Notes under the pieces: model-generated
The model's input: only the letters and a program-made list of their open reading frames with translations
Database searches by the model: none
Told to the model about the DNA's origin: nothing
In this document: in pieces, positions 28,998 through 38,492 of the stretch
Layout of the letters: every line of letters starts with the position of its first letter
Position numbering within the stretch: position 1 is the stretch's first letter
Source of the DNA: Coprococcus sp.
GTDB lineage: Bacteria; Bacillota_A; Clostridia; Lachnospirales; Lachnospiraceae
NCBI GenBank assembly: GCA_017624085.1
Contig: JAGANU010000009.1
Span: 117,147-181,146 of the forward strand
Length of the DNA: 64,000 nucleotides
Direction: 5' to 3'
Made by a program: the position numbers and the translations under genes

Positions 28998-30623
28998 TTA
29001 GTTTCGTGTAAGATATTTGCCACAAATTACATTTGTCAGAATATATTCCTGTGCATGTCTGTTAAGATGTAGCTCGCGATTATCATTTTTTGTTAACAAA
29101 CCCATTTTATTTCCCAATGGGGTAACATGATATTCACGTCCCTGTAGGTGATTCTCATAAGTTAAATAGTTCATATCCCATAACCTATCTAGAATTACAT
29201 CTTTATCTATTCTATTTTGTATAGACCACAAATTATCAGGCCTTATTCCCGTGATTCTCTCTATTATATCCAAAGACCTTTCAAAATTGTTATAAGGAAA
29301 ATCGTGTATTTTTTTTACAAACGAATTGAATTCATCCGTTTTAAATATTACCCTGCCATTATCGTTGTTATCCCGGTCAAAGCCTGGGTGAAACATCCAA
29401 AACTTTCGAAAGATTTCTTCAAAAATCTGAAGGGTTTTATTATCATCATTGTGACACTCATATCCGAAAGGCTTGGATATCTTAAATATCTGATAACATC
29501 CCTTTTCAAAATAATCCATAGGCAGCTGTAAGAATTCTCCCTCAACATCTGTTGGCAATAACTCCTTCCACTCGTTATATGTATAAAAGGCATCATCCTC
29601 AGGATTGTTACTTACGATCTTATTGAAGTAGCCGTTCCTGTCTCTTGTAAGCCTGGAGATTTCCACGTGTCCTCCATTCCAGCTGGTATAGCTGTGAAGC
29701 TCATCATAATCAAAAAATGCAGATTTCATATCTAAAGAAGCATCTTCTTCAACGTCACAGATTTCAAGACTGCAGCCTGAGTCCTCATTAAATTCAACCG
29801 TATCTAGCAGTTGAATATCCAACCCCTTATTCTTCAGGCAAGAATATAAACATGTACCGTACCCGGTGTCATAAGCTTCATTCATATACATGTAATCTTC
29901 CGCATTACATCCCGGTCTCTGACGATATGTGAATGCCACATAGACAGGCTTATCCTTCAGCTTAGCGGCTATCTGATTTGCAAACCGAACCATAGACTGA
30001 AACCGGTTATACGCATGACCAAATTCACCATCATGGTTTACCGTGTGTATGCAAACCTCCTTTATTGAGTGAGGAAAGAAATATACATCACTGAGCTCTT
30101 CCTCCGGATTACTCTCCATGTGAGAAAGAAGCATTTCAAAGTCCCTGCAAGGGCTGCCATCAAATAAGCTGTTGTATCTTACCGTATCCTCTATGTCTTG
30201 TCCATCAGTAATCTTAAAATACCAGTCCTGAGGATCAATGCCTGTATAGTCGAGTCTCCAGCCTTCCCCCATATGAAGAGCTCTGGCTGCATATGTCATA
30301 CCCCAGTAATCAATTCCGGTACCACAGCCTACACTTATTGCCTTTACAGTACTAGCAGCTTTGTTTTCTGCTGTAATTAATCTGTCCATATCAGAGAATA
30401 TATCTGCATATGCTCTTGAAAATTGAAAACCATATGTTCTGGCAAACTTCAATACATAATAAGCCACAATATACTCGTTATCATAATCAGCTACACCACT
30501 ATCAAACATACTGTTACAGGCTGTTCGAAAGCTATTTTTTTCATCAACGCTTAGCTCTGCCACATAGCTGTTAAATATCTCTGAAACGTTCCTGAGATAA
30601 TTTCTTAAATTAATTACTGACAT
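28998..30623 (-). CDS. Methyltransferase-like protein, 541 residues
   Basis: A large soluble protein. Residues about 95-180 look like a SAM-dependent methyltransferase start: AISVGCGTGIDYWGMTYAAR (a motif-I glycine loop) followed 23 residues later by LDYTGIDPQDWY (motif II-like acidic end). The remaining 350 residues, with aromatic and acidic patches, are not recognised. A winged-helix-like end (DVILDRLWDMNYLTY ... EYHVTPLGNKMGLL) closes it. GAGGTATTTGTT precedes the ATG. It follows the decayed AAA+ gene by 19 bases. Confidence 0.65.
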   Translation of the reverse strand: MSVINLRNYLRNVSEIFNSYVAELSVDEKNSFRTACNSMFDSGVADYDNEYIVAYYVLKFARTYGFQFSRAYADIFSDMDRLITAENKAASTVKAISVGCGTGIDYWGMTYAARALHMGEGWRLDYTGIDPQDWYFKITDGQDIEDTVRYNSLFDGSPCRDFEMLLSHMESNPEEELSDVYFFPHSIKEVCIHTVNHDGEFGHAYNRFQSMVRFANQIAAKLKDKPVYVAFTYRQRPGCNAEDYMYMNEAYDTGYGTCLYSCLKNKGLDIQLLDTVEFNEDSGCSLEICDVEEDASLDMKSAFFDYDELHSYTSWNGGHVEISRLTRDRNGYFNKIVSNNPEDDAFYTYNEWKELLPTDVEGEFLQLPMDYFEKGCYQIFKISKPFGYECHNDDNKTLQIFEEIFRKFWMFHPGFDRDNNDNGRVIFKTDEFNSFVKKIHDFPYNNFERSLDIIERITGIRPDNLWSIQNRIDKDVILDRLWDMNYLTYENHLQGREYHVTPLGNKMGLLTKNDNRELHLNRHAQEYILTNVICGKYLTRN

Positions 30624-30641
30624 AACAAATACCTCTTCTCT

Positions 30642-30970
30642 TTAGTGATTTAATACCAGCTCCTCAATATGACTCTGCACTGTTTTTGCGGCCGGCCTTG
30701 CTCCAAATCTTCTCTCATAGGAGCCTTATTTGCAAGAAGTCTTGCAAGCTCCTCCACAAGCCTTGCCTTTCCCACACCGGCTGCACCGACAAGCAATGCA
30801 TTTGGCTTTGTATTTCCAATGAGACAGGAAATAATCTGCTTTAATACGTTTTCTCTGAACAACACCGGTTCAGCATCCTTGTACTTTTCGTTGTAGTTAA
30901 TAAGATACTCATTCGGATCAAACTCGTCATCCTCTACAAAGTCTGACCAAGGATATTTATTATCTCCCAT
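30642..30970 (-). pseudogene. Decayed ClpA/ClpB-like AAA+ ATPase
   Basis: From ATG 30970 the frame encodes an acidic N-terminus and a Clp-type Walker A segment (NALLVGAAGVGKARLVEEL, with Ala where Thr is expected), then reads into nonsense and stops at 30650. Shifting frame near 30713 gives RRFGARPAAKTVQSHIEELV then a stop at 30642-30644, which matches the GARP-containing C-terminal end of ClpA/ClpB proteins. The simplest reading is a large internal deletion, from just after Walker A to near the C-terminus, with a frame mismatch at the joint. The ribosome-binding site and the upstream motif shared with the ClpX-like gene remain. Confidence 0.75.
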
Positions 30971-31090
30971 AACCTGACAACCTCCATTTCTCATAATAAC
31001 ACAACAGGCCTCAAAATAACACACATTTCTACGCAAAGCGCATGGGCAGACTTCCTGCCAAAATATGTGCTTAGTATACATCTGCCATTA

Positions 31091-31110
31091 TTTCCCTCGT
31101 AAAAATAACG
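31091..31110 (-). promoter_or_regulatory. Repeated upstream motif, copy B
   Basis: Minus strand CGTTATTTTTACGAGGGAAA, 18/20 identical to copy A at 25453-25472. It partly overlaps the T-run of the hisF terminator and lies about 120 bases before the decayed ClpA-like start. Confidence 0.5.
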
Positions 31111-31149
31111 AAAAAAATGGCTATGCAATATTTTCTATTACATAGCCAT
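31105..31149 (-). terminator. Terminator after hisF
   Basis: ATGGCTATG (31117-31125) pairs with CATAGCCAT (31141-31149) over a 15-nt loop; on the minus strand the stem is followed by TTTTTTTCGTTATTTTT. It ends the parE-parC-hisH-hisF direction of transcription. Confidence 0.8.
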
Positions 31150-31202
31150 CAGCTTGACATCAAAATTCAAATTGATAACCGATATATAATTATAAACTAT
31201 TA

Positions 31203-31964
31203 TTACAGTCTCATAGGTATGCCCTTATTCTGAAGATACATCTTTAAGTCCCTTATTTCCATCTCCTTGTAGTGGAAAAGTGAAGCTGCAAGAGCTGCGT
31301 CAGCACCGCCCTCACTGAGAGCATCATAAAAATGCTCCATTGTACCTGCACCTCCTGAGGCAATCACAGGAATATTGACATTTTCTGCTATCGTCCTTGT
31401 AAGCTCAATATCATAGCCCGCCTTTGTACCGTCACAGTCCATGCTCGTAAGAAGAATCTCACCTGCTCCAAGGGAAACGGCCTTCATAGCCCACTCAACA
31501 GCATCAATACCACAATCGATACGCCCGCCATGCTTATATATATTCCAGCCTGAGCCATCCTCACGTCTCTTTGCGTCTATTGCAAGAACAACACACTGAC
31601 TTCCGAACTTATCAGCTGCCTCCGCTATCAGTGAAGGGTTCTCTATGGCCGCTGAATTGACAGATACCTTATCCGCTCCTTCTCTTAAGATAGCCTTAAA
31701 GTCCTCCACCGTTCTTATTCCTCCACCTACAGTAAAAGGAATAAATATCGTTTCAGCCACACGGCGCACCATATCAACAACTATATTTCTCTGATCCGAG
31801 GATGCAGTAATATCAAGAAATACAAGCTCGTCAGCACCTGCCTTATCATAAGCAGCACCTACTGCAACAGGATCCCCCGCATCTGTAAGGTTCACAAAAT
31901 TCACGCCCTTAACGACTCGTCCATTTTTCACATCAAGACAAGGAATAATTCTTTTTGTATGCAT
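31203..31964 (-). CDS. hisF: Imidazole glycerol phosphate synthase, cyclase subunit
   Basis: HisF uses ammonia from HisH to convert PRFAR to imidazole glycerol phosphate and AICAR in histidine synthesis. The (beta-alpha)8 barrel has both catalytic aspartates ([15 protein letters not shown], Asp11; [10 protein letters not shown], about Asp130) and the phosphate-binding VGGGIRT and ASGGAGT loops. 253 residues is standard. It starts three bases after the hisH stop. No other his gene is near, so the pathway is split in this genome. Confidence 0.97.
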   Translation of the reverse strand: MHTKRIIPCLDVKNGRVVKGVNFVNLTDAGDPVAVGAAYDKAGADELVFLDITASSDQRNIVVDMVRRVAETIFIPFTVGGGIRTVEDFKAILREGADKVSVNSAAIENPSLIAEAADKFGSQCVVLAIDAKRREDGSGWNIYKHGGRIDCGIDAVEWAMKAVSLGAGEILLTSMDCDGTKAGYDIELTRTIAENVNIPVIASGGAGTMEHFYDALSEGGADAALAASLFHYKEMEIRDLKMYLQNKGIPMRL

Positions 31965-31967
31965 GGT

Positions 31968-32579
31968 CTACACCTCCAGGTCAATAAAATTCTTCAGTAT
32001 CTTAAGTCCCACATCGGAGCTCTTCTCAGGGTGGAACTGGCATGCAAATACATTGCCACGCTCGACAGCGGCATGAATACGTGTTGAGTAAAAGGTAGAT
32101 GCCGCCACATCCTCCGGGTTCTTCGCCTTAAGATAGTATGAATGTACAAAATACACGTATGGACTTACCGGAAGATTCTTAAAAAGTCTGGCCTTAGGAT
32201 TTATCTCAAGGTTATTCCAGCCAATCTGTGGAACCTTCAGACCCGGCGCATCAGGGATTCTTATTATCTCGCCATCAAGAATACCTAGTCCTGTTGCTCC
32301 CGGAGACTCTTCACTTGTCTTAAAGAGAAGCTGAAGTCCCAGACAGATTCCAAGAAAAGGCTTTCCGGAATCAACTACGTCATAAATAACATTCTCAAGT
32401 CCATACTCCCTGATTTTTCCCATAGCGTCTCCAAAGCTTCCAACCCCGGGAAGAATGACCTTATCACTTGCCATTATCACATCCTTGTCTCTGGTGATAA
32501 CAGCTTCCTTTCCCAAATACTGTATAGCCTTTTCAACGCTCTTAATATTTCCTGCATCGTAATCTAATATTGAAATCAA
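31968..32579 (-). CDS. hisH: Imidazole glycerol phosphate synthase, glutaminase subunit
   Basis: HisH hydrolyses glutamine and channels ammonia to HisF. The class I amidotransferase triad is visible: nucleophile in FLGICLGLQ, and His and Glu in ACQFHPEKS; the oxyanion region KVILPGVGSFGDAM is intact. The start codon is TTG (32577-32579) with GAGGAAG upstream, and the first residues read MISILDYDAGN. It lies 27 bases after parC. Confidence 0.96.
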   Translation of the reverse strand: MISILDYDAGNIKSVEKAIQYLGKEAVITRDKDVIMASDKVILPGVGSFGDAMGKIREYGLENVIYDVVDSGKPFLGICLGLQLLFKTSEESPGATGLGILDGEIIRIPDAPGLKVPQIGWNNLEINPKARLFKNLPVSPYVYFVHSYYLKAKNPEDVAASTFYSTRIHAAVERGNVFACQFHPEKSSDVGLKILKNFIDLEV

Positions 32580-32606
32580 AGCTTTCTTCCTCTCTTTCCG
32601 TTAAGA

Positions 32607-34883
32607 CTAGAATCTCAGCTTACTACCCTTGCCGCCTCGTTTGCCAGGCTTAACCCTGGTAAATATAATCTCATTGTCACCTACCACAAATGTATCCTTT
32701 GTGCTTCCTAAAAATACGGCAGACAGTGCATCACCACTTTCCAGACTAATGAGCTTAACACCGGATGCACCCTTGCCCTTTTCAGGAATCTCCGCCACAT
32801 CAACTCGAATATAGTAGCCCTTCTCTGAGCTGGCAATTACAAAATCACCATCGCGTATTTTTCCTATGTAGCATATGTCATCTCCGGCCTTTGACGCATT
32901 TGCCGCACGTCTTGTTGTATCGAAGGCCAAACCATCAACGAGCTTTGCAAGGCCCTGTCTGCTTACAAATAATAGCTTATCCGATACAAAATGCTCCACG
33001 CAGTCCATGAACAAAATATTCTCATCTCCGTTCATGTTGCAGAAATCAAACACCTGAATACCCTTGTCAGCAAGTCTTCCCAGCAGGCTGCCTCCGCCCT
33101 TCTTATTTGTATTCTTCTTTGCCTGAAGCTTAATAATCTCAGATACCTTGATTGTATACACCTGATTATTATCTGCAAATACCGCTATTCTGTCAACATT
33201 CTGACACCTTACCGCAAATCTGTAATCTCTCGTAATCTGCTCAAGGTTCTTCTCGTACACACCGGCATCCACAACCTTAATATAGTAAAATCTGTCAAGG
33301 AGAACAGCAACGTCAATTGCCACCTCCTCAGCCTTCTTTATCTCCACAGCGCCGTAGCTTCTTATGAGAGTTCTTCTAGGAATAGCATACTTTTCCTTAA
33401 CCTCAAGCATATCGTCAATCATCTGCTGTGTCATGGCAGTTCTTGACTCCATAAGACGCGAGTACTTGGCAATAAGCTTTTCAGCCTCAGCAAGCTCCTT
33501 CTTTAGTGCATTTATTTCAAGGCCGATAAGCTTCTGAAGTCTCATGGCAAGGATTGCATCTGCCTGCTTTTCAGTGAAGCACAGGAACTTTGCGTCTGCC
33601 TCAGAGCCCCTGAAGCGGAACTTAATCTTGGAGGTATCACCGTGCATAAGACATGCCTTTGCATCAGAAACCTTTGAGCTTCCGCGGAGTATCTCGATAA
33701 TAAGGTCGATACAATCAACAGCAGTGAGAAGTCCCATCTTGATCTCTCGGACCTCCTCCTGCTTTTCAAGGAGCTTTCTGTACTTTGTATCATAAACCTG
33801 GTACTTAAAGTCTGAGTAAACCTTAAGTATCTTCTTAAGGCCCATAACCTCAGGTCTCTTGCCATTTATACAGTTGATATTTACGCCAAATGTATCCTCA
33901 AGGCCTGCCTTCTTATATAATATGTTGATAATATTCTCGATCTCTTCATCAGAGGTTCCCTTCTTTACATCTATGCAGAGACATTCACCATTCTTATCTC
34001 CTCTGTCCGCAATGTCCACAACAGCAGGCAGCTCTCTGTTTCTCACAAGAGCCGCAACTGTATCAAGAAACTTCTCGGTTGCACCAATCATTGTATATGG
34101 AAGCTCAGTAACACATATACTTTTTCTTCCATATCCTATATCTCTTATCTCAACCTTACCTCTGACCTTTATTCTTCCAAGGCCGGTGTCATACACACTG
34201 TAAAGCTCATCCGATGTGGCGTTTATAATTCCACCTGTGGCAAAATCCGGTCCCGGCATTATCCTTAGAAGCTCATCAAGGGAAATATCAGGGTTGTTCA
34301 GGTACGCAATCGTGGCATCAATAACCTCACCAAGATTGTGGGTTGGAATATTTGTTGCCATACCTACCGCAATACCGGTTGAACCGCTTACAAGAATGTT
34401 TGGCACAAGAAACGGTAAAAAGGTAGGCTCTGTTTCCGTTCCGTCAAAATTCGGCACGAACTGATCCTTGAAGAACTGTAGATCCTTCATGCACACGTCC
34501 TCTGTATATTTTGACAGGCGGGCCTCTGTGTATCGCATGGCAGCAGCACCTGAGCCGTCCACGGCACCAAAGTTTCCGTGGGGATCCACAAGAGGAATCG
34601 GGAGCTTCCAATTCTGTGCCATATTCACAAGGCCCTCATAGATTGAGCTGTCACCATGCGGATGAAACTTACCCATGGTATCACCAACGATTCTTGCACA
34701 CTTTCTATGAGGCTTATCAGAGCTTGCAAGACTGCTCAGAGAATAAAGAATTCTTCTCTGAACAGGCTTAAGTCCGTCCCTCACATCAGGAAGTGCTCTT
34801 TCCATAATAACCGACATGGAGTAATCGACATAGGACTGCCCCATTTCGCTTTCATAATCTACATTTAATATTTTCTCCGACAT
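32607..34883 (-). CDS. parC: DNA topoisomerase IV (type IIA) subunit A
   Basis: The cutting and rejoining subunit of a type II topoisomerase, used for chromosome decatenation. Signatures are SMSVIMERALPDVRDGLKPV, the quinolone-region HPHGDSSIYEGLV, and the active-site tyrosine in AAMRYTEARLSKY. The 758-residue length and the lack of a clear GyrA box in the C-terminal beta-pinwheel favour ParC over GyrA. The C-terminus is basic (KPGKRGGKGSKLRF). AAAGGA precedes the start. It follows parE by 50 bases. Confidence 0.9.
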   Translation of the reverse strand: MSEKILNVDYESEMGQSYVDYSMSVIMERALPDVRDGLKPVQRRILYSLSSLASSDKPHRKCARIVGDTMGKFHPHGDSSIYEGLVNMAQNWKLPIPLVDPHGNFGAVDGSGAAAMRYTEARLSKYTEDVCMKDLQFFKDQFVPNFDGTETEPTFLPFLVPNILVSGSTGIAVGMATNIPTHNLGEVIDATIAYLNNPDISLDELLRIMPGPDFATGGIINATSDELYSVYDTGLGRIKVRGKVEIRDIGYGRKSICVTELPYTMIGATEKFLDTVAALVRNRELPAVVDIADRGDKNGECLCIDVKKGTSDEEIENIINILYKKAGLEDTFGVNINCINGKRPEVMGLKKILKVYSDFKYQVYDTKYRKLLEKQEEVREIKMGLLTAVDCIDLIIEILRGSSKVSDAKACLMHGDTSKIKFRFRGSEADAKFLCFTEKQADAILAMRLQKLIGLEINALKKELAEAEKLIAKYSRLMESRTAMTQQMIDDMLEVKEKYAIPRRTLIRSYGAVEIKKAEEVAIDVAVLLDRFYYIKVVDAGVYEKNLEQITRDYRFAVRCQNVDRIAVFADNNQVYTIKVSEIIKLQAKKNTNKKGGGSLLGRLADKGIQVFDFCNMNGDENILFMDCVEHFVSDKLLFVSRQGLAKLVDGLAFDTTRRAANASKAGDDICYIGKIRDGDFVIASSEKGYYIRVDVAEIPEKGKGASGVKLISLESGDALSAVFLGSTKDTFVVGDNEIIFTRVKPGKRGGKGSKLRF

Positions 34884-34933
34884 ATATATTTCCTTTCAGC
34901 TTAACGCAGCTCATTATGCAATATTAAAATATC

Positions 34934-36835
34934 CTATATATCAAGCACAGCATCCATACTGTGAGTCTCAATATACTCTCTTCTAGGTGCAACCTCACTT
35001 CCCATAAGTGTCTGGGTAAGCTGGTTTGCCTGAGCACGGCTGTTTATGGACACCTGCTTAAGAAGTCTTGTCTCAGGGTTCATAGTCGTCTCAAACAGCT
35101 GATCTGCATCCATCTCACCAAGTCCCTTGTATCGCTGTATGGTGAAGCTTCCGGTATGCTTCTTTCTGTATCTTGCCAGCTCCTCATCCGAGTAAAGATA
35201 TTTCATATTCTTTCCTTCTCCAACCCGGTAAAGAGGAGGTATTGCTATATATATGTGGCCCTCGCTAATCAGCTCAGGGTAAAATCTGTAAAAGAAGGTT
35301 AAAAGCAACGTGGCAATATGTGCTCCGTCAACGTCCGCATCGGTCATAATAATAATTTTGTCATAGTTAAGCTTGTTTATATCAAAATCATTGCCATAAC
35401 CCTGCATAAATCCACATCCAAATGCATTAATAAGAGCTTTAATCTCTGCATTCTCCAAAACCTTTGAAACAGGCTTCTTCTCTACATTGAGTATCTTTCC
35501 TCTAAGTGGGAGTATAGCCTGATACTTTCTGTTTCTCGCGGTCTTTGCTGAGCCACCGGCAGAATCACCCTCCACTATGAATATCTCACACTTTGATGCA
35601 TCGGATGACTCCTGCTTTGCCAGCTTGCCATTTCCTTCAAAGGAGAACTTGTTAATGTTTATCTTTGATTTCTCCAGTGCCTTTCTCTTTGAAAGAGCCA
35701 CAGCCCTGTCAACGATATCCTTGAGCACCTCGTAATTTCTGTCAAAGAACACTGTAAGCTGCTCCTTAACGATATCCTCAACGGCCTTTGTAACATCAGT
35801 ATTTGAAAGCTTTGTCTTTGTCTGTCCCTCAAACTGCGGGTCAGGATGCTTGATAGAAATAATAGCCTGCATTCCAGATCGGATATCTCCGCCTGTAAGG
35901 TTTGCATCCTTTTCCTTAAGGGCCCCCAGCTCATTTCTTGCATATCCATTTATGAGCTTGGCAAAGGCTGACTTAAATGCAGTTACATGAGTACCACCTT
36001 CAGGGTTGGTGATGTTATTTGTAAAGCCTATGATATTTTCCTCGCCATCCTCCGTCATAAGAAATACTATGTCTGCCGCAATTCCGTCCTTATCACCCGA
36101 AATAGCAACTACAGGTGATGTATATGTAAGTCCCTGGGATATGTCCTCAACAAATGCAGAAAGTCCCCCCGGCTGATGAAATACAACAGGCTCCTCACCG
36201 TCTCTTTTGTTCTGGAAGGTAATGGTAAGCTCAGGGTTCAGATATGCTGTCTCCTTTATTCTCTGTTTTATGGCATCTGCCTTAAACTTTATTGTCTCAA
36301 ATATGGTATCATCCGGGTAAAGAGTAACCTTTGTTCCTGTTCTCTTTTCCTTAAGCTTTGTGCGTGGAAGCAGACCATCAACAAGCTCTGTTGTTGGAAT
36401 ACCCTTCTCATATGTGTCGTGATACAGGTACCCATCCCTTGCCACCTCAACAATAAGGCGGTTAGACAGAGCATTTACAACTGCTGAACCAACTCCATGA
36501 AGACCTCCGCTTATCTTGTAGGTTGAGCTGTTAAACTTTCCTCCGGCATGAAGCACTGTATACACCACTCTCTCTGCCGGAATCCCCTCCTGCTCGTGAA
36601 TGTCTACCGGAACCCCTCGTCCATCATCAGCAACAGTTGCAGAGCCATCCTCATTGATGCTCACCCATATATTCTTACAATACCCTGCCAGATGTTCATC
36701 TACCGAGTTATCGATAAGCTCCTGAACAAGATGGTTAAGTCCGCTCCTTCCTGTATTACCTATGTACATTCCGGGTCTGAGTCTGACCGGCTCAAGTCCC
36801 TTTAGCACTTCAATGTTTTTTGCACTGTACGACAT
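34934..36835 (-). CDS. parE: DNA topoisomerase IV (type IIA) subunit B
   Basis: ATPase subunit pairing with the downstream ParC. GHKL motifs are LIDNSVDEHLAGY, DDGRGVPVDIHE and GGLHGVGSAVVNALS; the TOPRIM part has EGDSAGGSAKTARNRKYQAI and DADVDGAHIATLLL; the C-terminal MGSEVAPRREYIE is present. The start at 36835 (MSYSAKNIEVLKG) is preceded by TGGGAG; an ATG 69 bases upstream has no family support. About 633 residues. GyrB is a less likely alternative, because the pair is away from dnaA/recF genes. Confidence 0.9.
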   Translation of the reverse strand: MSYSAKNIEVLKGLEPVRLRPGMYIGNTGRSGLNHLVQELIDNSVDEHLAGYCKNIWVSINEDGSATVADDGRGVPVDIHEQEGIPAERVVYTVLHAGGKFNSSTYKISGGLHGVGSAVVNALSNRLIVEVARDGYLYHDTYEKGIPTTELVDGLLPRTKLKEKRTGTKVTLYPDDTIFETIKFKADAIKQRIKETAYLNPELTITFQNKRDGEEPVVFHQPGGLSAFVEDISQGLTYTSPVVAISGDKDGIAADIVFLMTEDGEENIIGFTNNITNPEGGTHVTAFKSAFAKLINGYARNELGALKEKDANLTGGDIRSGMQAIISIKHPDPQFEGQTKTKLSNTDVTKAVEDIVKEQLTVFFDRNYEVLKDIVDRAVALSKRKALEKSKININKFSFEGNGKLAKQESSDASKCEIFIVEGDSAGGSAKTARNRKYQAILPLRGKILNVEKKPVSKVLENAEIKALINAFGCGFMQGYGNDFDINKLNYDKIIIMTDADVDGAHIATLLLTFFYRFYPELISEGHIYIAIPPLYRVGEGKNMKYLYSDEELARYRKKHTGSFTIQRYKGLGEMDADQLFETTMNPETRLLKQVSINSRAQANQLTQTLMGSEVAPRREYIETHSMDAVLDI

Positions 36836-36926
36836 ATTATTCTCCCATTCTGATTTCTTGCAATTATCCCAAATAAAAAGGAAACCTTTAGAATTATATC
36901 CCAAAAGCTTCCTTCTTGCAAAGTGT

Positions 36927-38492
36927 TTATTGTTCCGGAGGACTTATCGTGTCAAGATCGAAGTAGAATACTACTCCGTCCTCCACATTATACACACCGA
37001 AATTCTTGTTGTGAGCTGCCATGGATGCGGCAACAATGGACAGGCCTATTCCACTTCCACCATACTCCCTTGTCCTTGCCTTATCTACCTTATAGAACTT
37101 GATAAATACCTTATCAAGCTCATCTGTAGGAATATTTGGTCCTTCATCATAAACAAATATTCTTACGTTACCGGTAATCACTCCATCCTCAAGGAAGGTT
37201 GGCTTATCATAGCTTGTCTTTACAAGCCAGATTTTTACCTTTCCTCCTTCATTGCAATAATGAAGGGCATTTGTAAAGTAGTTCGAAAATACCTGCTCTA
37301 TCATAAACTCGTCTGCATATACATTGCACACATCCTCTAAGGATGAGTCAACGATCAGCTGTGCATTGTTCTGCTGAACAAGAATGGAGGATGAGCCCAC
37401 TACGTTCTTAATAAGAGCAGCAATATCAAATACAACAGGCTGCAGCTTTTCCATACCAAATTCCAGCTCATTTAGATTAAGTAGCTGTTTTACAAGCTTA
37501 TTCATCTTCTGTGCCTCATCGAGAATTACATCACAGTAAAACTCTTTGCTCTCCTCATCATCAATAACATTATCCTTAAGGCCCTCCGCATAGCCCTGGA
37601 TAAGGGCTATTGGCGTCTTCAGCTCGTGAGACACATGAGAGAGAAATTCCTTCCTCATCTCATCTATCTGCACCTTTTCGTCAATATCCGTCTGGAGCTT
37701 TTCATTTGCCTGCTGAAGCTCAGTAAGGGTATTTTTCAGTTTAAAGGACATCTCGTTCATACTGTCAGCCAGGTCGCCAATCTCATCCTTGTATGGATAA
37801 TCGACCTTTACATCCAGGTCAAGCTGCGCCATACGCCTTGACACCTCTGACATCTTGTTAATTGGCTTGGCAAATATATTGCTAATGAAATATACAATAA
37901 TGAACCCAACAAGAGCCACCAGCAGGAACACAGAAATAAAAAACTTGATCGATGTGAGAATGATTGAATCCACACTTGATACAGGCTTTCTGATAATAAT
38001 GACAAAGCCATTGTCCAGAAAGCCTACAACATCGTAATAGCTTGAACTGGTATTCTTGTCTATCGTAATCTGAATGTCATACTTATCCGTCTTCTCAATC
38101 GTTTTTCTTTGGATCTTATGATCGTCTGCTTTTATTCCATTGTTATTTCTGAAATAATCAGCCATAAATGAAAGATTGTTGTATACTGCCGCCTCCTCAT
38201 TTACCGTTGTATACACCTTCATATTTTCACTGTCAAAAATAAAGATCATGGCTCCTGAGTCATTTACAACATCATTTGTCAGTCTTCTGGGATTAACATT
38301 CTCTTCCTCGCCAAAAAGCTGATTACAGGAATCATAGGTATCTACAAGCATTTGTTCCATACTGTTATAATAGTACCTCTTAATAAATGACATGGATATT
38401 ATGGCAGACATTACGACTACACCTACAATAAGCATTGCCATCCCCAATGTAATCTTTGTCCTTATTGATGTCTTCGTGGTAAACTTCATCAT
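36927..38492 (-). CDS. Sensor histidine kinase, HAMP/HisKA type
   Basis: A 521-residue transmembrane kinase: helix 1 (about 14-36), an extracytoplasmic sensor region (37-182), helix 2 (183-204), HAMP (205-257), HisKA with phosphoacceptor His289 in LSHVSHELKTP, and HATPase_c with DEGPNIPTDEL and GSGIGLSI. The sensor domain is not one I recognise. It overlaps the upstream response-regulator stop by four bases (ATGA), so the two are translationally coupled. Confidence 0.93.
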   Translation of the reverse strand: MMKFTTKTSIRTKITLGMAMLIVGVVVMSAIISMSFIKRYYYNSMEQMLVDTYDSCNQLFGEEENVNPRRLTNDVVNDSGAMIFIFDSENMKVYTTVNEEAAVYNNLSFMADYFRNNNGIKADDHKIQRKTIEKTDKYDIQITIDKNTSSSYYDVVGFLDNGFVIIIRKPVSSVDSIILTSIKFFISVFLLVALVGFIIVYFISNIFAKPINKMSEVSRRMAQLDLDVKVDYPYKDEIGDLADSMNEMSFKLKNTLTELQQANEKLQTDIDEKVQIDEMRKEFLSHVSHELKTPIALIQGYAEGLKDNVIDDEESKEFYCDVILDEAQKMNKLVKQLLNLNELEFGMEKLQPVVFDIAALIKNVVGSSSILVQQNNAQLIVDSSLEDVCNVYADEFMIEQVFSNYFTNALHYCNEGGKVKIWLVKTSYDKPTFLEDGVITGNVRIFVYDEGPNIPTDELDKVFIKFYKVDKARTREYGGSGIGLSIVAASMAAHNKNFGVYNVEDGVVFYFDLDTISPPEQ

